Shown here piece after piece: positions 1 to 7,560 of a DNA stretch of 64,000 bases. The notes under the pieces were generated by a model. The model was not told where the DNA came from. It made no database searches and worked only from the letters and a program-made list of their open reading frames with translations. This DNA comes from a virus. The stretch covers positions 80,056 to 144,055 of the IMG/VR virus record IMGVR_UViG_3300031950_000001, one strand, 5' to 3'. Numbering within the stretch: the stretch's first letter is position 1; each line of letters starts with the position of its first letter. Made by a program: the position numbers and the translations under genes.

Positions 1-83
1 CGGTGGGCTGCATTCAGTAATCCCCCAGGCCTTCCTGGCCCGATAAAGAATTTCAATTAAAGTGAATTAATTCATGGAACGTT

Positions 84-150
84 GCGGGTAGCCCGGCGTC
101 GGTTCAAACAGCTTTTTTTGAAACGCCGGGCTACCCGCTTGAATTTTTTT
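84..150 (+). terminator. Strong intrinsic terminator
   Basis: Arms GCGGGTAGCCCGGCGT and ACGCCGGGCTACCCGC form a perfect 16-bp stem. Inside it, TTCAAA/TTTGAA adds further pairing, and TTGAATTTTTTT follows. It separates whatever lies to the left from the resolvase gene. Positions 1-83 show no supportable gene, only a small CCAGG/CCTGG hairpin. Confidence 0.85.
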
Positions 151-218
151 AGTGATCAGACAAGAATCGACAGTAGAATTTGCCTCGTTCTTCTATTTTT
201 TCACTTGGAGTAAGGCCT

Positions 219-665
219 ATGTTTGTTTTAGGTATTGATCCTGGTCAACGGGGCGCAATTGCGGTTCTTTCCGACTCACGAACAGGCGCAATCTTTGGAA
301 TGCCCCAAACCGAAAAGGATATATGCGAACTTCTTTTAGATATTAAAGACAAATATTCTCCTATCATGTGCTACATTGAAGACGTCCATGCAATGCCCAA
401 ACAGGGTGTATCTTCGACGTTCAAGTTTGGGCGGAACTATGGATTTCTTCGAGGTGTTCTAACCGCACTTAAGATTCCATTCGACGGAATTAGTCCTGTT
501 ACATGGCAACGTAAAATACGCTTTTCTTCTAGGGGAAACAAGAAGCTAGCCAAGCAAAAGGCGCAGAACCTATTTCCGGGCATCGAAGGTATTACAGATC
601 TTACGGCTGATGCCGTTCTAATCGCCTATAGTTGCCTATTGGACGTCACCAAGGTAAGAGAGTAA
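219..665 (+). CDS. RuvC-like Holliday junction resolvase (phage type)
   Basis: A 148-residue protein beginning MFVLGIDPGQRGAIAVL, the first acidic strand of the RuvC/RNase H fold. IEDVHAMPKQGVSS follows, carrying the second acidic residue, and DLTADAVLIAYS near the end supplies the terminal acidic pair. Phage RuvC-like enzymes of this size cleave branched DNA before packaging. The ATG at 219 is chosen over an upstream TTG at 180 because TTGGAGTAAGG lies just before it. It is the first gene after a strong terminator and is followed closely by a family of unrecognised paralogues. The family is clear; the substrate is inferred. Confidence 0.8.
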   Translation: MFVLGIDPGQRGAIAVLSDSRTGAIFGMPQTEKDICELLLDIKDKYSPIMCYIEDVHAMPKQGVSSTFKFGRNYGFLRGVLTALKIPFDGISPVTWQRKIRFSSRGNKKLAKQKAQNLFPGIEGITDLTADAVLIAYSCLLDVTKVRE

Positions 666-693
666 CTTTTTGGCTCTGTCTGGAGCAGGAGTA

Positions 694-1335
694 ATGCTTC
701 CCTGTTCTAAGCTAGAAGGAGTTATTAAATATCCGAATCTTTTATCTTTCGACTATGCGCGGGCTCGGCTGCTTGTGCATGGTTGTCTTGACGCATCGGG
801 TCGATACATTCTCGCTTATGGCAAACCTACGGGTGTAATACTTGATAAAACGGTTGTACTGCCGTATGACATTTACCCGCGGCTCTTGCACAGACTTCTT
901 GTCCGCGAGCTCTTGCCGAATACGACGGGATGGCTCTTTGCGTGCGGAGATGACTACGGCGAATTCTTCGTCGATGGCAAGCGGAAGGGAACTCGGATTC
1001 ACTTCGATCGTTACGAACCCTTTAAAGATCCGCTAAAACGCAGGAGTCTGCCCGAACTTGTTCGGCCGTCGTACGATCTGTTCGTCGAGCTTTATGAACT
1101 GATTCTCAAGATTCTCGAAATATCGCGTCCTGAGGAATTGGGTAAATGGCCGATTTACATGTACAACATAAAACACAAAGGGCGTATTGATTGTCTTTTC
1201 AACGCTGCCATGACGGAGCATCTTCGATGCGAAATCCATTTAAAATTTCGCGATATCATCCAGCCGACCGAGAAACTACTCCGACGCGGTAGTCAGACTG
1301 TAGCCCGGAAGCGAGAGCGAATATGTGCTACGTAG
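694..1335 (+). CDS. Paralogue 1 of a four-member unrecognised family
   Basis: A 213-residue protein I do not recognise. It shares a pattern with the genes at 1354, 2025 and 7561: an N-terminal KLEGVxKY block, a middle xxAYGxPxGxxxDxxxVLPY block, a Trp-Leu pair followed by an Asp-Gly turn, an ELVRPSYDL segment, and a C-terminal RDIIxPTEKxLRRG block. No signal peptide or membrane segment is seen. The start is ATG 694, preceded by GGAGCAGGAG. It is the most divergent of the three tandem copies. Function is unknown. Confidence 0.75.
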   Translation: MLPCSKLEGVIKYPNLLSFDYARARLLVHGCLDASGRYILAYGKPTGVILDKTVVLPYDIYPRLLHRLLVRELLPNTTGWLFACGDDYGEFFVDGKRKGTRIHFDRYEPFKDPLKRRSLPELVRPSYDLFVELYELILKILEISRPEELGKWPIYMYNIKHKGRIDCLFNAAMTEHLRCEIHLKFRDIIQPTEKLLRRGSQTVARKRERICAT

Positions 1336-1353
1336 TACGTAAAGGAGTCACGT

Positions 1354-2028
1354 ATGTGGAATCACATTAAACTGGAGGGCGTGCTAAGGTATCGGAGTCA
1401 GCTGACATTTGATGTTGTGATCGCTAAGCTGTTGAAAGACGGCTACTTTGACCACGTAAGCCAATCGATTTTAGCTTACGGCGAACCGGTTGGTTCCGTA
1501 TTTGACAAGGTCATCGTGTTCCCTTATGCAACATATCCGCCGTCTATATATTCGACGTTACTTTATGAGCAGCATTTGTTCGATTCAACAGGTTGGCTGT
1601 TAGCAGCTGGCGACCGTGTCGGCGAGTTCATAACCGACAAACAGACCACTCAAATCCGGTTTAGTATAGACACAGATTGGTACAAACCCATATTATGTCG
1701 TGCCGAGATTCCGGAGCTCGTTCGACCGTCGTACGATTTGCTCATACGACTTTCGTTCGTATCTCGTGTGAGATGGAGTAGCGAGGAGCATATTCAGCAA
1801 CAAGATGAATTAGCCTATCTGGATGACGGGGTCATGTACGCGACCAGGTATAATGATACTCCTATTTATGATACAATTCGTACGGAGTATTTTCGGTGCG
1901 TGATGCATGTTAAATATCGTGATATTATTGCGCCCACAGAAAAATGGCTTCGTCGAGGCGGCCAGGCGTATGCACGAAAGCTGCGCGAACGGTTCCTCAG
2001 TCGACGGAGCGCAGGAGTCTCGCCGTGA
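1354..2028 (+). CDS. Paralogue 2 of the four-member family
   Basis: A 224-residue paralogue of the preceding gene with the same blocks: KLEGVLRYRSQLTFD at the start, AYGEPVGSVFDKVIVFPY, AEIPELVRPSYDLL and HVKYRDIIAPTEKWLRRG near the end. The ATG at 1354 follows AAAGGAGTCACGT. The last 25 codons overlap an alternative reading frame, and its TGA overlaps the GTG start of the next copy. Its nucleotide sequence around the YRDIIAPTEKW block is almost the same as in paralogue 3, which points to recent duplication. Function is unknown. Confidence 0.78.
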   Translation: MWNHIKLEGVLRYRSQLTFDVVIAKLLKDGYFDHVSQSILAYGEPVGSVFDKVIVFPYATYPPSIYSTLLYEQHLFDSTGWLLAAGDRVGEFITDKQTTQIRFSIDTDWYKPILCRAEIPELVRPSYDLLIRLSFVSRVRWSSEEHIQQQDELAYLDDGVMYATRYNDTPIYDTIRTEYFRCVMHVKYRDIIAPTEKWLRRGGQAYARKLRERFLSRRSAGVSP

Positions 2029-2702
2029 TCGTTAAGCTAGAAGGCGTGCTCAAATATCGCGATCAGATCACATTTGATCGCGTAATCGCTAATCTGTTTG
2101 AATATGGGTTTTTTGATCCCGTCGAGCAATCGATTTCATCCTATGGCGAACCCATCGGCGCTGTATTTGATCGAGTTATCGTCCTCCCCTATGCGACGTA
2201 TGCGACATTGTTGAGCGATGCACTATGTGAGGAATGGTTTGCGCCAACATATCGAAGCTGGTTGTTGCGGATCGATCATCGTGGCGGCGATTTTCTAGCA
2301 GACGGACGTGTGGACGAGATACGGTTTCTCGGCAGTAAGGATTGGTTCAAACCCGTACTGCGTCGTGCCGATGTTCCTGAATTCGTGCAACCGTCCTATG
2401 ATCGCGTTGTACGATGTCTGGCCGCATTGCGGCATATTTGGGAAAAGTCCGATGGCCGCGGATGCGCGAGGCCTCCGTACGAACTGACCTGCGAAGATGA
2501 GCCGGTTTTGAGTCGCGTCAACCATGCTCCCGGCATCCATCGTAACGATGTAATTCTTATGGAGTACTTCCGATGCTTAATGCATGTTAAATATCGTGAT
2601 ATTATTGCACCTACAGAAAAGTGGCTTCGTCGAGGTTGCCGATTACGGGCAAAGCGGTTGAAAACGATAGCGGACCCGCGGTCGAAAGGAGACTCTCCGT
2701 GA
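2025..2702 (+). CDS. Paralogue 3 of the four-member family
   Basis: A 225-residue paralogue. I place the start at GTG 2025 (VIVKLEGVLKY), which overlaps the upstream stop as GTGA and has CAGGAG upstream. A longer frame opening at 1944 only reads through the previous gene. It has the family blocks YGEPIGAVFDRVIVLPY, VPEFVQPSYDRV and HVKYRDIIAPTEKWLRRG. Its own stop again overlaps the next GTG start, so the tandem copies are probably translationally coupled. Function is unknown. Confidence 0.78.
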   Translation: MIVKLEGVLKYRDQITFDRVIANLFEYGFFDPVEQSISSYGEPIGAVFDRVIVLPYATYATLLSDALCEEWFAPTYRSWLLRIDHRGGDFLADGRVDEIRFLGSKDWFKPVLRRADVPEFVQPSYDRVVRCLAALRHIWEKSDGRGCARPPYELTCEDEPVLSRVNHAPGIHRNDVILMEYFRCLMHVKYRDIIAPTEKWLRRGCRLRAKRLKTIADPRSKGDSP

Positions 2703-3574
2703 GTGAGCTGCTTTTTTATCTCGAAGAATACATAAAACAAAATGGTCGGACAAAAATAGCGGAGCTAGCACGACTATTTGGGATTGGCAGGTCAATTGTC
2801 AGAAAATACATCAGAACATCGACCATTCTCGATATTTCGGGCCCATATGCCGTATTGAGGCGGACCGTTGGGAGCGAATACGGCGAAGTCACTCCGGATG
2901 ATCTTATTACTATTCGGAAGTACGATGTACCGACGCCCGAAGAGATCGAATGCCGCAAACAGACTATTCTTGACTGTATTGATGATTCGCTTCAAACACC
3001 GTTTATTCTCGAACGTCCGGATGAGTTTACAAATCTTATTCAGGCGGTCATCGAATTCTTTACTTCATTAACAGACGAGCGGGCTAGCAGCCTTGCGATG
3101 CAGATACGTTCCGATCTTTGCGAGGAAAGGGACGAGCACAAGCTTTATAAGATCTACATCTATATCTATAGTCGCCAGTCCAGATCAATAAAGGGCTGGG
3201 CGGCATTTATCGTAAACCGAAATAATCTCATGCACGCCATGAGTGGTTGCATGCTTCGCGTATCGGTTCTTCACATGTATCTCAATATTCTTGCACGAAT
3301 TCTCCGATTTGTTAAACCTTTCTCAGCCATTCAGATTGTATCGGACAAGCGAAGTATCGATACGTTGCGGCGGAGCCTCAATACCGATCATCGCATGTCC
3401 CTAAGCGAGCGATACGCTCGAAAGAAGTTGCTGTCGCTACTATCTTCATATACTATTAGCTTTGGCATTGCCGATGATGAGATACTCCAAAATTGCCGAA
3501 ATATGGCGATTAAGGCAAGGGAGGACCTTTGTTTGTTAGGAGTTGGTAATGGCCGTGTATCGCGTTTATTGTAG
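2699..3574 (+). CDS. Protein with N-terminal helix-turn-helix
   Basis: A 291-residue protein read from GTG 2699, which overlaps the upstream stop; CGAAAGGAGACTC is the ribosome site. Residues about 18-45 (RTKIAELARLFGIGRSIVRKYI) resemble the helix-turn-helix used by small winged-helix regulators. The remainder is largely helical with no motif I recognise. Its position directly after the paralogue family suggests a regulator co-transcribed with them, but that is inference. Confidence 0.6.
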   Translation: MSELLFYLEEYIKQNGRTKIAELARLFGIGRSIVRKYIRTSTILDISGPYAVLRRTVGSEYGEVTPDDLITIRKYDVPTPEEIECRKQTILDCIDDSLQTPFILERPDEFTNLIQAVIEFFTSLTDERASSLAMQIRSDLCEERDEHKLYKIYIYIYSRQSRSIKGWAAFIVNRNNLMHAMSGCMLRVSVLHMYLNILARILRFVKPFSAIQIVSDKRSIDTLRRSLNTDHRMSLSERYARKKLLSLLSSYTISFGIADDEILQNCRNMAIKAREDLCLLGVGNGRVSRLL

Positions 3575-3902
3575 GGAGGGGCGCTACAAAGCCGTTCCGA
3601 TACGTCGGATCGACTTTCGGGCGCTTTTGTTAGGCCCGATATGGCTCGTACTCCAACGAGCTTATCTTGAAGCCTTAGCGACATTCCTCTTGCTAATTGG
3701 ACTGTGGGGCTGTGGACTCCCTCTATTTGTGGCGATTATCGTGGTGAATATGCTAGTAAGTTACATTAATTTGGTCGTCCTTGATTCCCGGTTGCAGCGA
3801 TCGGGATGGGACTACATAAGCTCAGTAGAGGCTAAAGATCCGCATACGGCGATAAAGTTGGTTTTGGACCCGTTTTTGTCTTTGAAGAAAGGAGTGAAAT
3901 GA
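3549..3902 (+). CDS. Small membrane protein, DUF2628-like
   Basis: A 117-residue protein with a hydrophobic centre (about residues 30-75) forming two or three membrane segments. The pattern FRALLLGPIWLVLQRAYLEALATFLLL matches the GP(F/I)W-L-xxRxxxEA signature of DUF2628 membrane proteins; function in that family is unknown. The ATG at 3549 follows TAGGAG and lies inside the end of the upstream gene. Its stop overlaps the next start. A role at the host membrane is possible but unsupported. Confidence 0.6.
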   Translation: MAVYRVYCREGRYKAVPIRRIDFRALLLGPIWLVLQRAYLEALATFLLLIGLWGCGLPLFVAIIVVNMLVSYINLVVLDSRLQRSGWDYISSVEAKDPHTAIKLVLDPFLSLKKGVK

Positions 3903-4237
3903 TGTTTGATGACGATCAAGTCCACGATGATTTCGATCAACAGCCAGAGCAGCCAAGTTATGATGAGTTGTCAAAACACATTGTCTTGCCTTCGAAGGTA
4001 GTAGGCGTTTTTGTGGTACCGACTCCAGGAACGTTTAAACTATCGATTTTGTGCATCCCCGAAAATGCCAAGCTCGAAGACGTAGGCAAGACGGAGCCCG
4101 CGGTACATGTCGTACTTTCGCTGCAGGACGTGGAAGCGCTGCTCCAGATGCTAAAAGACGGACTCGAAAGAGTCAAACTAGAACAAAAGGCACGATCGGC
4201 AGCGAATTATGGCCGTGAGCTGTTCGGACTGAGTTAG
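3899..4237 (+). CDS. Small acidic cytoplasmic protein
   Basis: A 112-residue protein with an Asp/Gln-rich N-terminus (MMFDDDQVHDDFDQQPEQP), a central beta-like segment and a C-terminal helix rich in Glu and Lys. No family recognised. It starts at ATGATG overlapping the previous TGA, after AAAGGAGTG. It is the last gene before a dispersed palindrome and a GC-rich hairpin, so it probably ends this transcription unit. Confidence 0.55.
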   Translation: MMFDDDQVHDDFDQQPEQPSYDELSKHIVLPSKVVGVFVVPTPGTFKLSILCIPENAKLEDVGKTEPAVHVVLSLQDVEALLQMLKDGLERVKLEQKARSAANYGRELFGLS

Positions 4238-4275
4238 CCAGGCCAAAAAACCCTACTTGTAGGGGGTAGGCTTAT

Positions 4276-4301
4276 AAAATTTGATTCCGGAATCAAATTT
4301 T
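4276..4301. repeat. Dispersed palindrome, copy 1
   Basis: A perfect 26-bp palindrome extending the shared core TTTGATTCCGGAATCAAA by AAAA/TTTT. It lies 38 bp after the stop of the small acidic protein and before the protease gene. Confidence 0.9.
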
Positions 4302-4351
4302 GGCTTGTCCGTTTTGAAAAAATCTGTTAAATTGATTTAACAAACCTCCTA

Positions 4352-4402
4352 CCTGCCCGCCCCGCGGAGCACCGCAGAACACAATCCTGCGGGGCGGGCA
4401 GG
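4352..4402 (+). promoter_or_regulatory. GC-rich hairpin upstream of the protease gene
   Basis: Arms CCTGCCCGCCCCGC and GCGGGGCGGGCAGG form a perfect 14-bp stem with a 23-nt loop. GTTTAATC follows rather than a clean U-tract. It could be a terminator or a leader structure for the protease whose ATG is at 4441. Confidence 0.6.
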
Positions 4403-4440
4403 GTTTAATCGTCCGTCCTATAACGAAAGGAGAAGGAGAA

Positions 4441-4706
4441 ATGAAGTATCGTGCAATTGTGTCGGGTCTAATGGTTCTGTCGGTTTTGGCTGTTTCGTCG
4501 CTGCGAGCGGCTGATGTTCCGCCCGATATCGAGAAGAAGCATGTCCAAATGCTCTATCCAGTCGTCCGCGTGACGGTCAAGAACGCTGGCGGCTCTGGGA
4601 CAATTCTCTATAGCGAAGATCGTGGAGATGGCTGTCAGACCTACGTTTTGACGAACTATCACGTTATCGAGGGAGCCATTAATATCGTTACCGAGTGGTC
4701 TTCGCT
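4441..4706 (+). pseudogene. Secreted trypsin-like protease, 5' part (split by IS607)
   Basis: The first 88 codons of a serine protease. There is a Sec signal peptide (about residues 1-24, ending LRAADV) and the chymotrypsin-fold block GGSGTIL followed by TNYHVI, whose His74 is the catalytic histidine. Translation then runs into an inserted element at 4707 and stops at 4770. Removing 4707-6750 rejoins the frame exactly to the 3' part, giving about 297 residues, so the insertion is recent. The start follows GAAAGGAGAAGGAGAA. An exported phage protease could act on host envelope or surface proteins; the target is unknown. Confidence 0.85.
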
Positions 4707-4860
4707 GGTTTACCAAACCTGCCTAAACCACGGCAGGTTTGGTAGGCTGCCTTTCTTCAGCCAATTTTGACGCTTCATCCAGAACTGCCCCGAAGGGTCT
4801 TACGTCCTGTCCACGTCCGTTTAGAGAGTCCGTGAACCCACTCCGGCCTCTGTTGATCAA
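4707..4860 (-). ncRNA. Probable TnpB guide RNA (omega RNA) region and right end
   Basis: In IS605/IS607 elements the RNA that guides TnpB covers the 3' end of tnpB and the right end, and its guide reads into the flank. Here the right end has a hairpin at 4713-4742 with arms CCAAACCTGCC and GGCAGGTTTGG that includes the tnpB stop codon. The RNA would then read CGAAGACCACTCGGTAACGA from the protease gene as its guide. The 5' boundary given is a guess; the 3' part is supported by the shared right end at 8640-8681. Confidence 0.5.
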
Positions 4861-5949
4861 ACGTAACGCTTCCCGCTCAATGTTCCGAGCGGCGTTCAAA
4901 TCCCTATCAGCGGTATACCCGCACTCACAAACAAACGTTCGGTCACTCAGTGCCAAGTCTGATTTGACTACACCACACATTGGGCATAGCCGACTAGAGG
5001 GGAAGAAGCGGTCAACTTTTACCAATACGCCGCCGTACCACTCGGATTTGTATCGTAACTGTCGTACAATCTCGCCAAGCCCAGCATCGGAGATTAGCAG
5101 GGCCATGCGGTGGTTACGCAGCATTCCGGCGACATTCAAATCTTCCACGCCGATAATCCGATAGGTGCGGGCGATCTCGGTCGTCATCTTGTGCAGATAA
5201 TCCAACCGCTTGTTGGCTATCCGACGATGTAGCGTCGCCAACTTCTTCTTGGTGCGGTTCCAGCGACCGCTTCCCTCTTGTCGGCGGGATAGTTCGCGGC
5301 TCAGACGCTTTAACTTTCTCAGTCTTGAGCGTAGCAGCACTTGGTTCTCGTACCGCTTGCCATCTGAGAGAACAGCCAAAGTCCTGACGCCCACGTCTAT
5401 CCCGACTGCCCCTTGTGGGTGCTTGTGTTCTGGTGGTTCGATTTCTACATTGACAGCAGCATACCAATGCCCTGCGTTCTCCGAAATAGTAACTGACTTG
5501 ATTTCACCGTTAAACCTCAACACCTCGGCCATATTGATTGGTTTATCTAACTTTTCCAACTTGAGCCAATGGCCGTCAATACGAACCCGTGTCCCGTCCA
5601 TTCTGAAGGATAATTTGGATCGTTTCTTGGACTTGAACCTGGGATAGCCCTTCTTAGTATCGCCATTCTTGCACCGGCGAAAGAACCTCGTGAATGCGTC
5701 ATCAAGATTCCGAAAGCCAGTTTCTACAGCGCATTTAGAAACGTCCAGGGCCCAGGGGAACTGCTTGCGCTTGATGGCGTTGAATTGCCTTTTCAAGGTA
5801 TAAGCTGATGGTTTCCTGCCAGCGGCATATTCTTTCTGCCACTCGGCCAAACCCCAATTGAAGGCAAATCTTGCCGTTCCGCAAGCCTTGCGCAGGTACT
5901 CGGTCTGTTGAGGCGTGGGATTAAGTCTGATTTTATGTGCTCGCTGCAT
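4723..5949 (-). CDS. tnpB: TnpB RNA-guided nuclease (IS607 type)
   Basis: About 408 residues from ATG at 5949 (MQRAHKIRLNPTPQQTEYL); an upstream ATG at 5988 is possible. The RuvC-like catalytic residues are all present: GIDVGVRTLAV (Asp), VEDLNVAGM (Glu) and DRDLNAARNI (Asp). A zinc ribbon with CPMCG and CECG lies between the last two. TnpB is a guide-RNA-directed endonuclease that helps the element persist at its site. The gene overlaps tnpA by 17 nt. All key motifs look intact, so the enzyme is likely active. This is the full-length relative of the remnant at 8458-8663. Confidence 0.92.
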   Translation of the reverse strand: MQRAHKIRLNPTPQQTEYLRKACGTARFAFNWGLAEWQKEYAAGRKPSAYTLKRQFNAIKRKQFPWALDVSKCAVETGFRNLDDAFTRFFRRCKNGDTKKGYPRFKSKKRSKLSFRMDGTRVRIDGHWLKLEKLDKPINMAEVLRFNGEIKSVTISENAGHWYAAVNVEIEPPEHKHPQGAVGIDVGVRTLAVLSDGKRYENQVLLRSRLRKLKRLSRELSRRQEGSGRWNRTKKKLATLHRRIANKRLDYLHKMTTEIARTYRIIGVEDLNVAGMLRNHRMALLISDAGLGEIVRQLRYKSEWYGGVLVKVDRFFPSSRLCPMCGVVKSDLALSDRTFVCECGYTADRDLNAARNIEREALRLINRGRSGFTDSLNGRGQDVRPFGAVLDEASKLAEERQPTKPAVV

Positions 5950-6544
5950 CGGAGCTTTCCTTCTGCCTGCGCCCGCCTCGTGCTCCATATAACCGAGACG
6001 AAAAACTTACAATGATCGTCAGAATATCCTCAATCAACTCTTCGTGCTCGTTCTTCTCTTCCGCTTCTTCCAGAACTTCTACTCTGCAACCTACGCCATT
6101 GAAGAATCGCTCAATGGTTCGGAAACCAAAGCGGGTCAATCTATCTCGATGTTCAACTACAACCTTTTTGATTTTACCTTTGCAAGCCGCGTCTATGATC
6201 TTGAAGAACTGGCGGCGATTGTCGTTTAGACCAGAAGCAATCTCGGAACAGTCTAACACAATGCGATAACCGCGCTCCCTACAGGCTTCTATCAGCCTTT
6301 CATGCTGGCGGGTAAGATTCTCTACTTGCTTTTGTGTAGATACACGAGCATACAAGGCTACGTCCTTCTCGGTTACAGTAACACCATCCGATATAGACAG
6401 GAGCTTTTCAATCTCGGCACTATCATAGCGACGATGCCCGCCAGCAGTACGGTGTTCAGTCAGCTTTCCATCCCTGAGCCACCGATGCAAGGTGGTCTTG
6501 GAGAGCCGATACTTCTGCTCGACTTCCGATTGCCTCAACAACAT
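5933..6544 (-). CDS. tnpA: IS607-family serine transposase
   Basis: A 203-residue protein with an N-terminal MerR-like helix-turn-helix (KYRLSKTTLHRWLRDGKL) and the small serine recombinase domain. YARVSTQKQ carries the catalytic serine, and EHRDRLTRFG carries the conserved arginines. The C-terminus (ILTIIVSFSSRLYGARGGRRQ) is the usual helix of the family. It acts on the element ends to move it through a circular intermediate. It lies upstream of and overlaps tnpB, as in other IS607 members. It appears intact. Confidence 0.92.
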   Translation of the reverse strand: MLLRQSEVEQKYRLSKTTLHRWLRDGKLTEHRTAGGHRRYDSAEIEKLLSISDGVTVTEKDVALYARVSTQKQVENLTRQHERLIEACRERGYRIVLDCSEIASGLNDNRRQFFKIIDAACKGKIKKVVVEHRDRLTRFGFRTIERFFNGVGCRVEVLEEAEEKNEHEELIEDILTIIVSFSSRLYGARGGRRQKESSDAAST

Positions 6545-6677
6545 CAGCCATTACCTCATTCAGCCAAGTCTCATAGTCCTGTTTGTCCGGTACGGATTCA
6601 AATGGCGGGTCAACCTCGATTCTTTCACCGTTGACCAGTACGTAATCCTCACCAATTTCATTTATAGTATAGCGCAT
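6456..6677 (-). CDS. Small ORF at the head of the IS607 element
   Basis: A 73-residue frame starting MRYTINEIGEDYVLVNGERIEVDPP, acidic, with no family I recognise. It has a good ribosome site (AAGGAGACAAAG) just before its ATG and overlaps the start of tnpA by 89 nt. The element's best promoter overlaps this start codon, so transcripts from that promoter would lack it. In the copy at 63874 the same start is kept but the frame ends after five codons. It may be a former accessory gene or a translated leader. Confidence 0.45.
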   Translation of the reverse strand: MRYTINEIGEDYVLVNGERIEVDPPFESVPDKQDYETWLNEVMADVVEAIGSRAEVSALQDHLASVAQGWKAD

Positions 6678-6694
6678 CTTTGTCTCCTTGTCAA
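6666..6694 (-). promoter_or_regulatory. Sigma-70-type promoter of the IS607 element
   Basis: On the minus strand TTGACA is followed by a 17-nt spacer and TATACT, a near-consensus promoter pointing into tnpA and tnpB. It overlaps the ribosome site and ATG of the small leading ORF. Confidence 0.7.
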
Positions 6695-6750
6695 GTGTTA
6701 TTGGTATGTTTGTAGCGGTATAGTCAGTTATTTGAAAACAGCTTTAACCT

Positions 6751-7378
6751 CCAGCAAGACGTGAAGCGGGAAGTCAACGACGAAGTCAAGGTTGAAATTT
6801 TCCGCTACACGCAAGGAAGTCGTCAAGACTTTAGTGACGCTTGTCAGGCGGAAATTGTAGCCAATTCGAAAGAAGAGGATTTGGCACTTTTACGCCTTAA
6901 GACCTCCCGCAAGATCGATCACGTCGCGAAAATGCTTCCCGAAAACGTCAGGGTTTACATTTTCCAGCCGATCTATGCGGTAGGATGCTCGCTGCCGCAT
7001 CCGCCGATTGCAACAAAGGGCGAGATTAACTATCTCGATGACGTTATTGATAAGCGTACTTATTGGATGGGAACGGCCAACATCGTCTTCGGTAATAGCG
7101 GTGGCGCCGTCTTTACCGAACATAACGGGGACTATTATTTCATTGGCGTCCCTAGCCGGGTTGCCGGCAGCTGGACGCAGATCTTCCCTCATATGGGATG
7201 GTTCATCCCGATCACGCGAGTTAGAAACTGGGCTAAGGCCGAGCATCTTGAGTTTCTGATTGATCCGAAGGTCAAGCCTTCGGATTGCTTTGCCAAGCGC
7301 GAGCAATTGCGCAAAGAAGCCGAACTGCGGATTTCGGCACAAAAGAAAGGCGAGCCAACTCCAGCGCCGAAGCCTTAA
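6751..7378 (+). pseudogene. Secreted trypsin-like protease, 3' part
   Basis: This is the continuation of the protease begun at 4441. The catalytic aspartate is in KEEDLALLRLKTS and the nucleophile in FGNSGGAVF, so all three catalytic residues survive across the two halves. A frame from GTG 6761 is open, but it would lack the signal peptide and catalytic histidine and should be inactive. The C-terminal 40 residues are charged. The gene is followed by a terminator at 7404. A paralogous fragment of the same region lies at 8318-8457. Confidence 0.82.
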
Positions 7379-7403
7379 AACAATCTGATTAGCATTTCGA
7401 CTA

Positions 7404-7456
7404 AAACAAAAAACGTCCAGCCACGCTGTTTTGTGACTGGTTGGACGTTTTTGTTT
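7404..7456 (+). terminator. Intrinsic terminator after the protease gene
   Basis: AAACAAAAAACGTCCA pairs with TGGACGTTTTTGTTT, with further CAC/GTG pairing inside. The A-rich arm and U-rich arm suit termination in both directions. Confidence 0.75.
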
Positions 7457-7499
7457 CAACGGCATTTCGTTGAGTCGATCTGGACGTGACTCTTCGTTT

Positions 7500-7522
7500 G
7501 AGATCGTCTTCACGACGATCTC
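7500..7522 (+). promoter_or_regulatory. Perfect hairpin upstream of paralogue 4
   Basis: GAGATCGTC, loop TTCAC, GACGATCTC: a perfect 9-bp stem 38 nt before the GTG start at 7561. The rest of 7457-7560 holds a smaller CAACG/CGTTG hairpin and the ribosome site. It may be a leader structure. Confidence 0.5.
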
Positions 7523-7560
7523 GTTCTTCGTTATTCCCGCTTTCACGAGGAGGCTTTCTT

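Larger units (their letters stand above)
4707..6750 (-). mobile_element. Intact IS607-type element inserted in the protease gene
   Basis: A 2044-bp element coding on the minus strand for a serine transposase with MerR-like HTH (tnpA), an overlapping TnpB, and a small leading ORF. The boundaries come from the reading frame of the interrupted protease and from two partial copies in this window. At the right end (4707 side) the copies share sequence up to TAAACC-AG and then diverge. At the left end (6750 side) this copy and the one at 63874 share AGGTTAAAGC preceded by TGG. There is no target-site duplication beyond a shared AG dinucleotide, as expected for serine-recombinase insertion. Confidence 0.88.
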
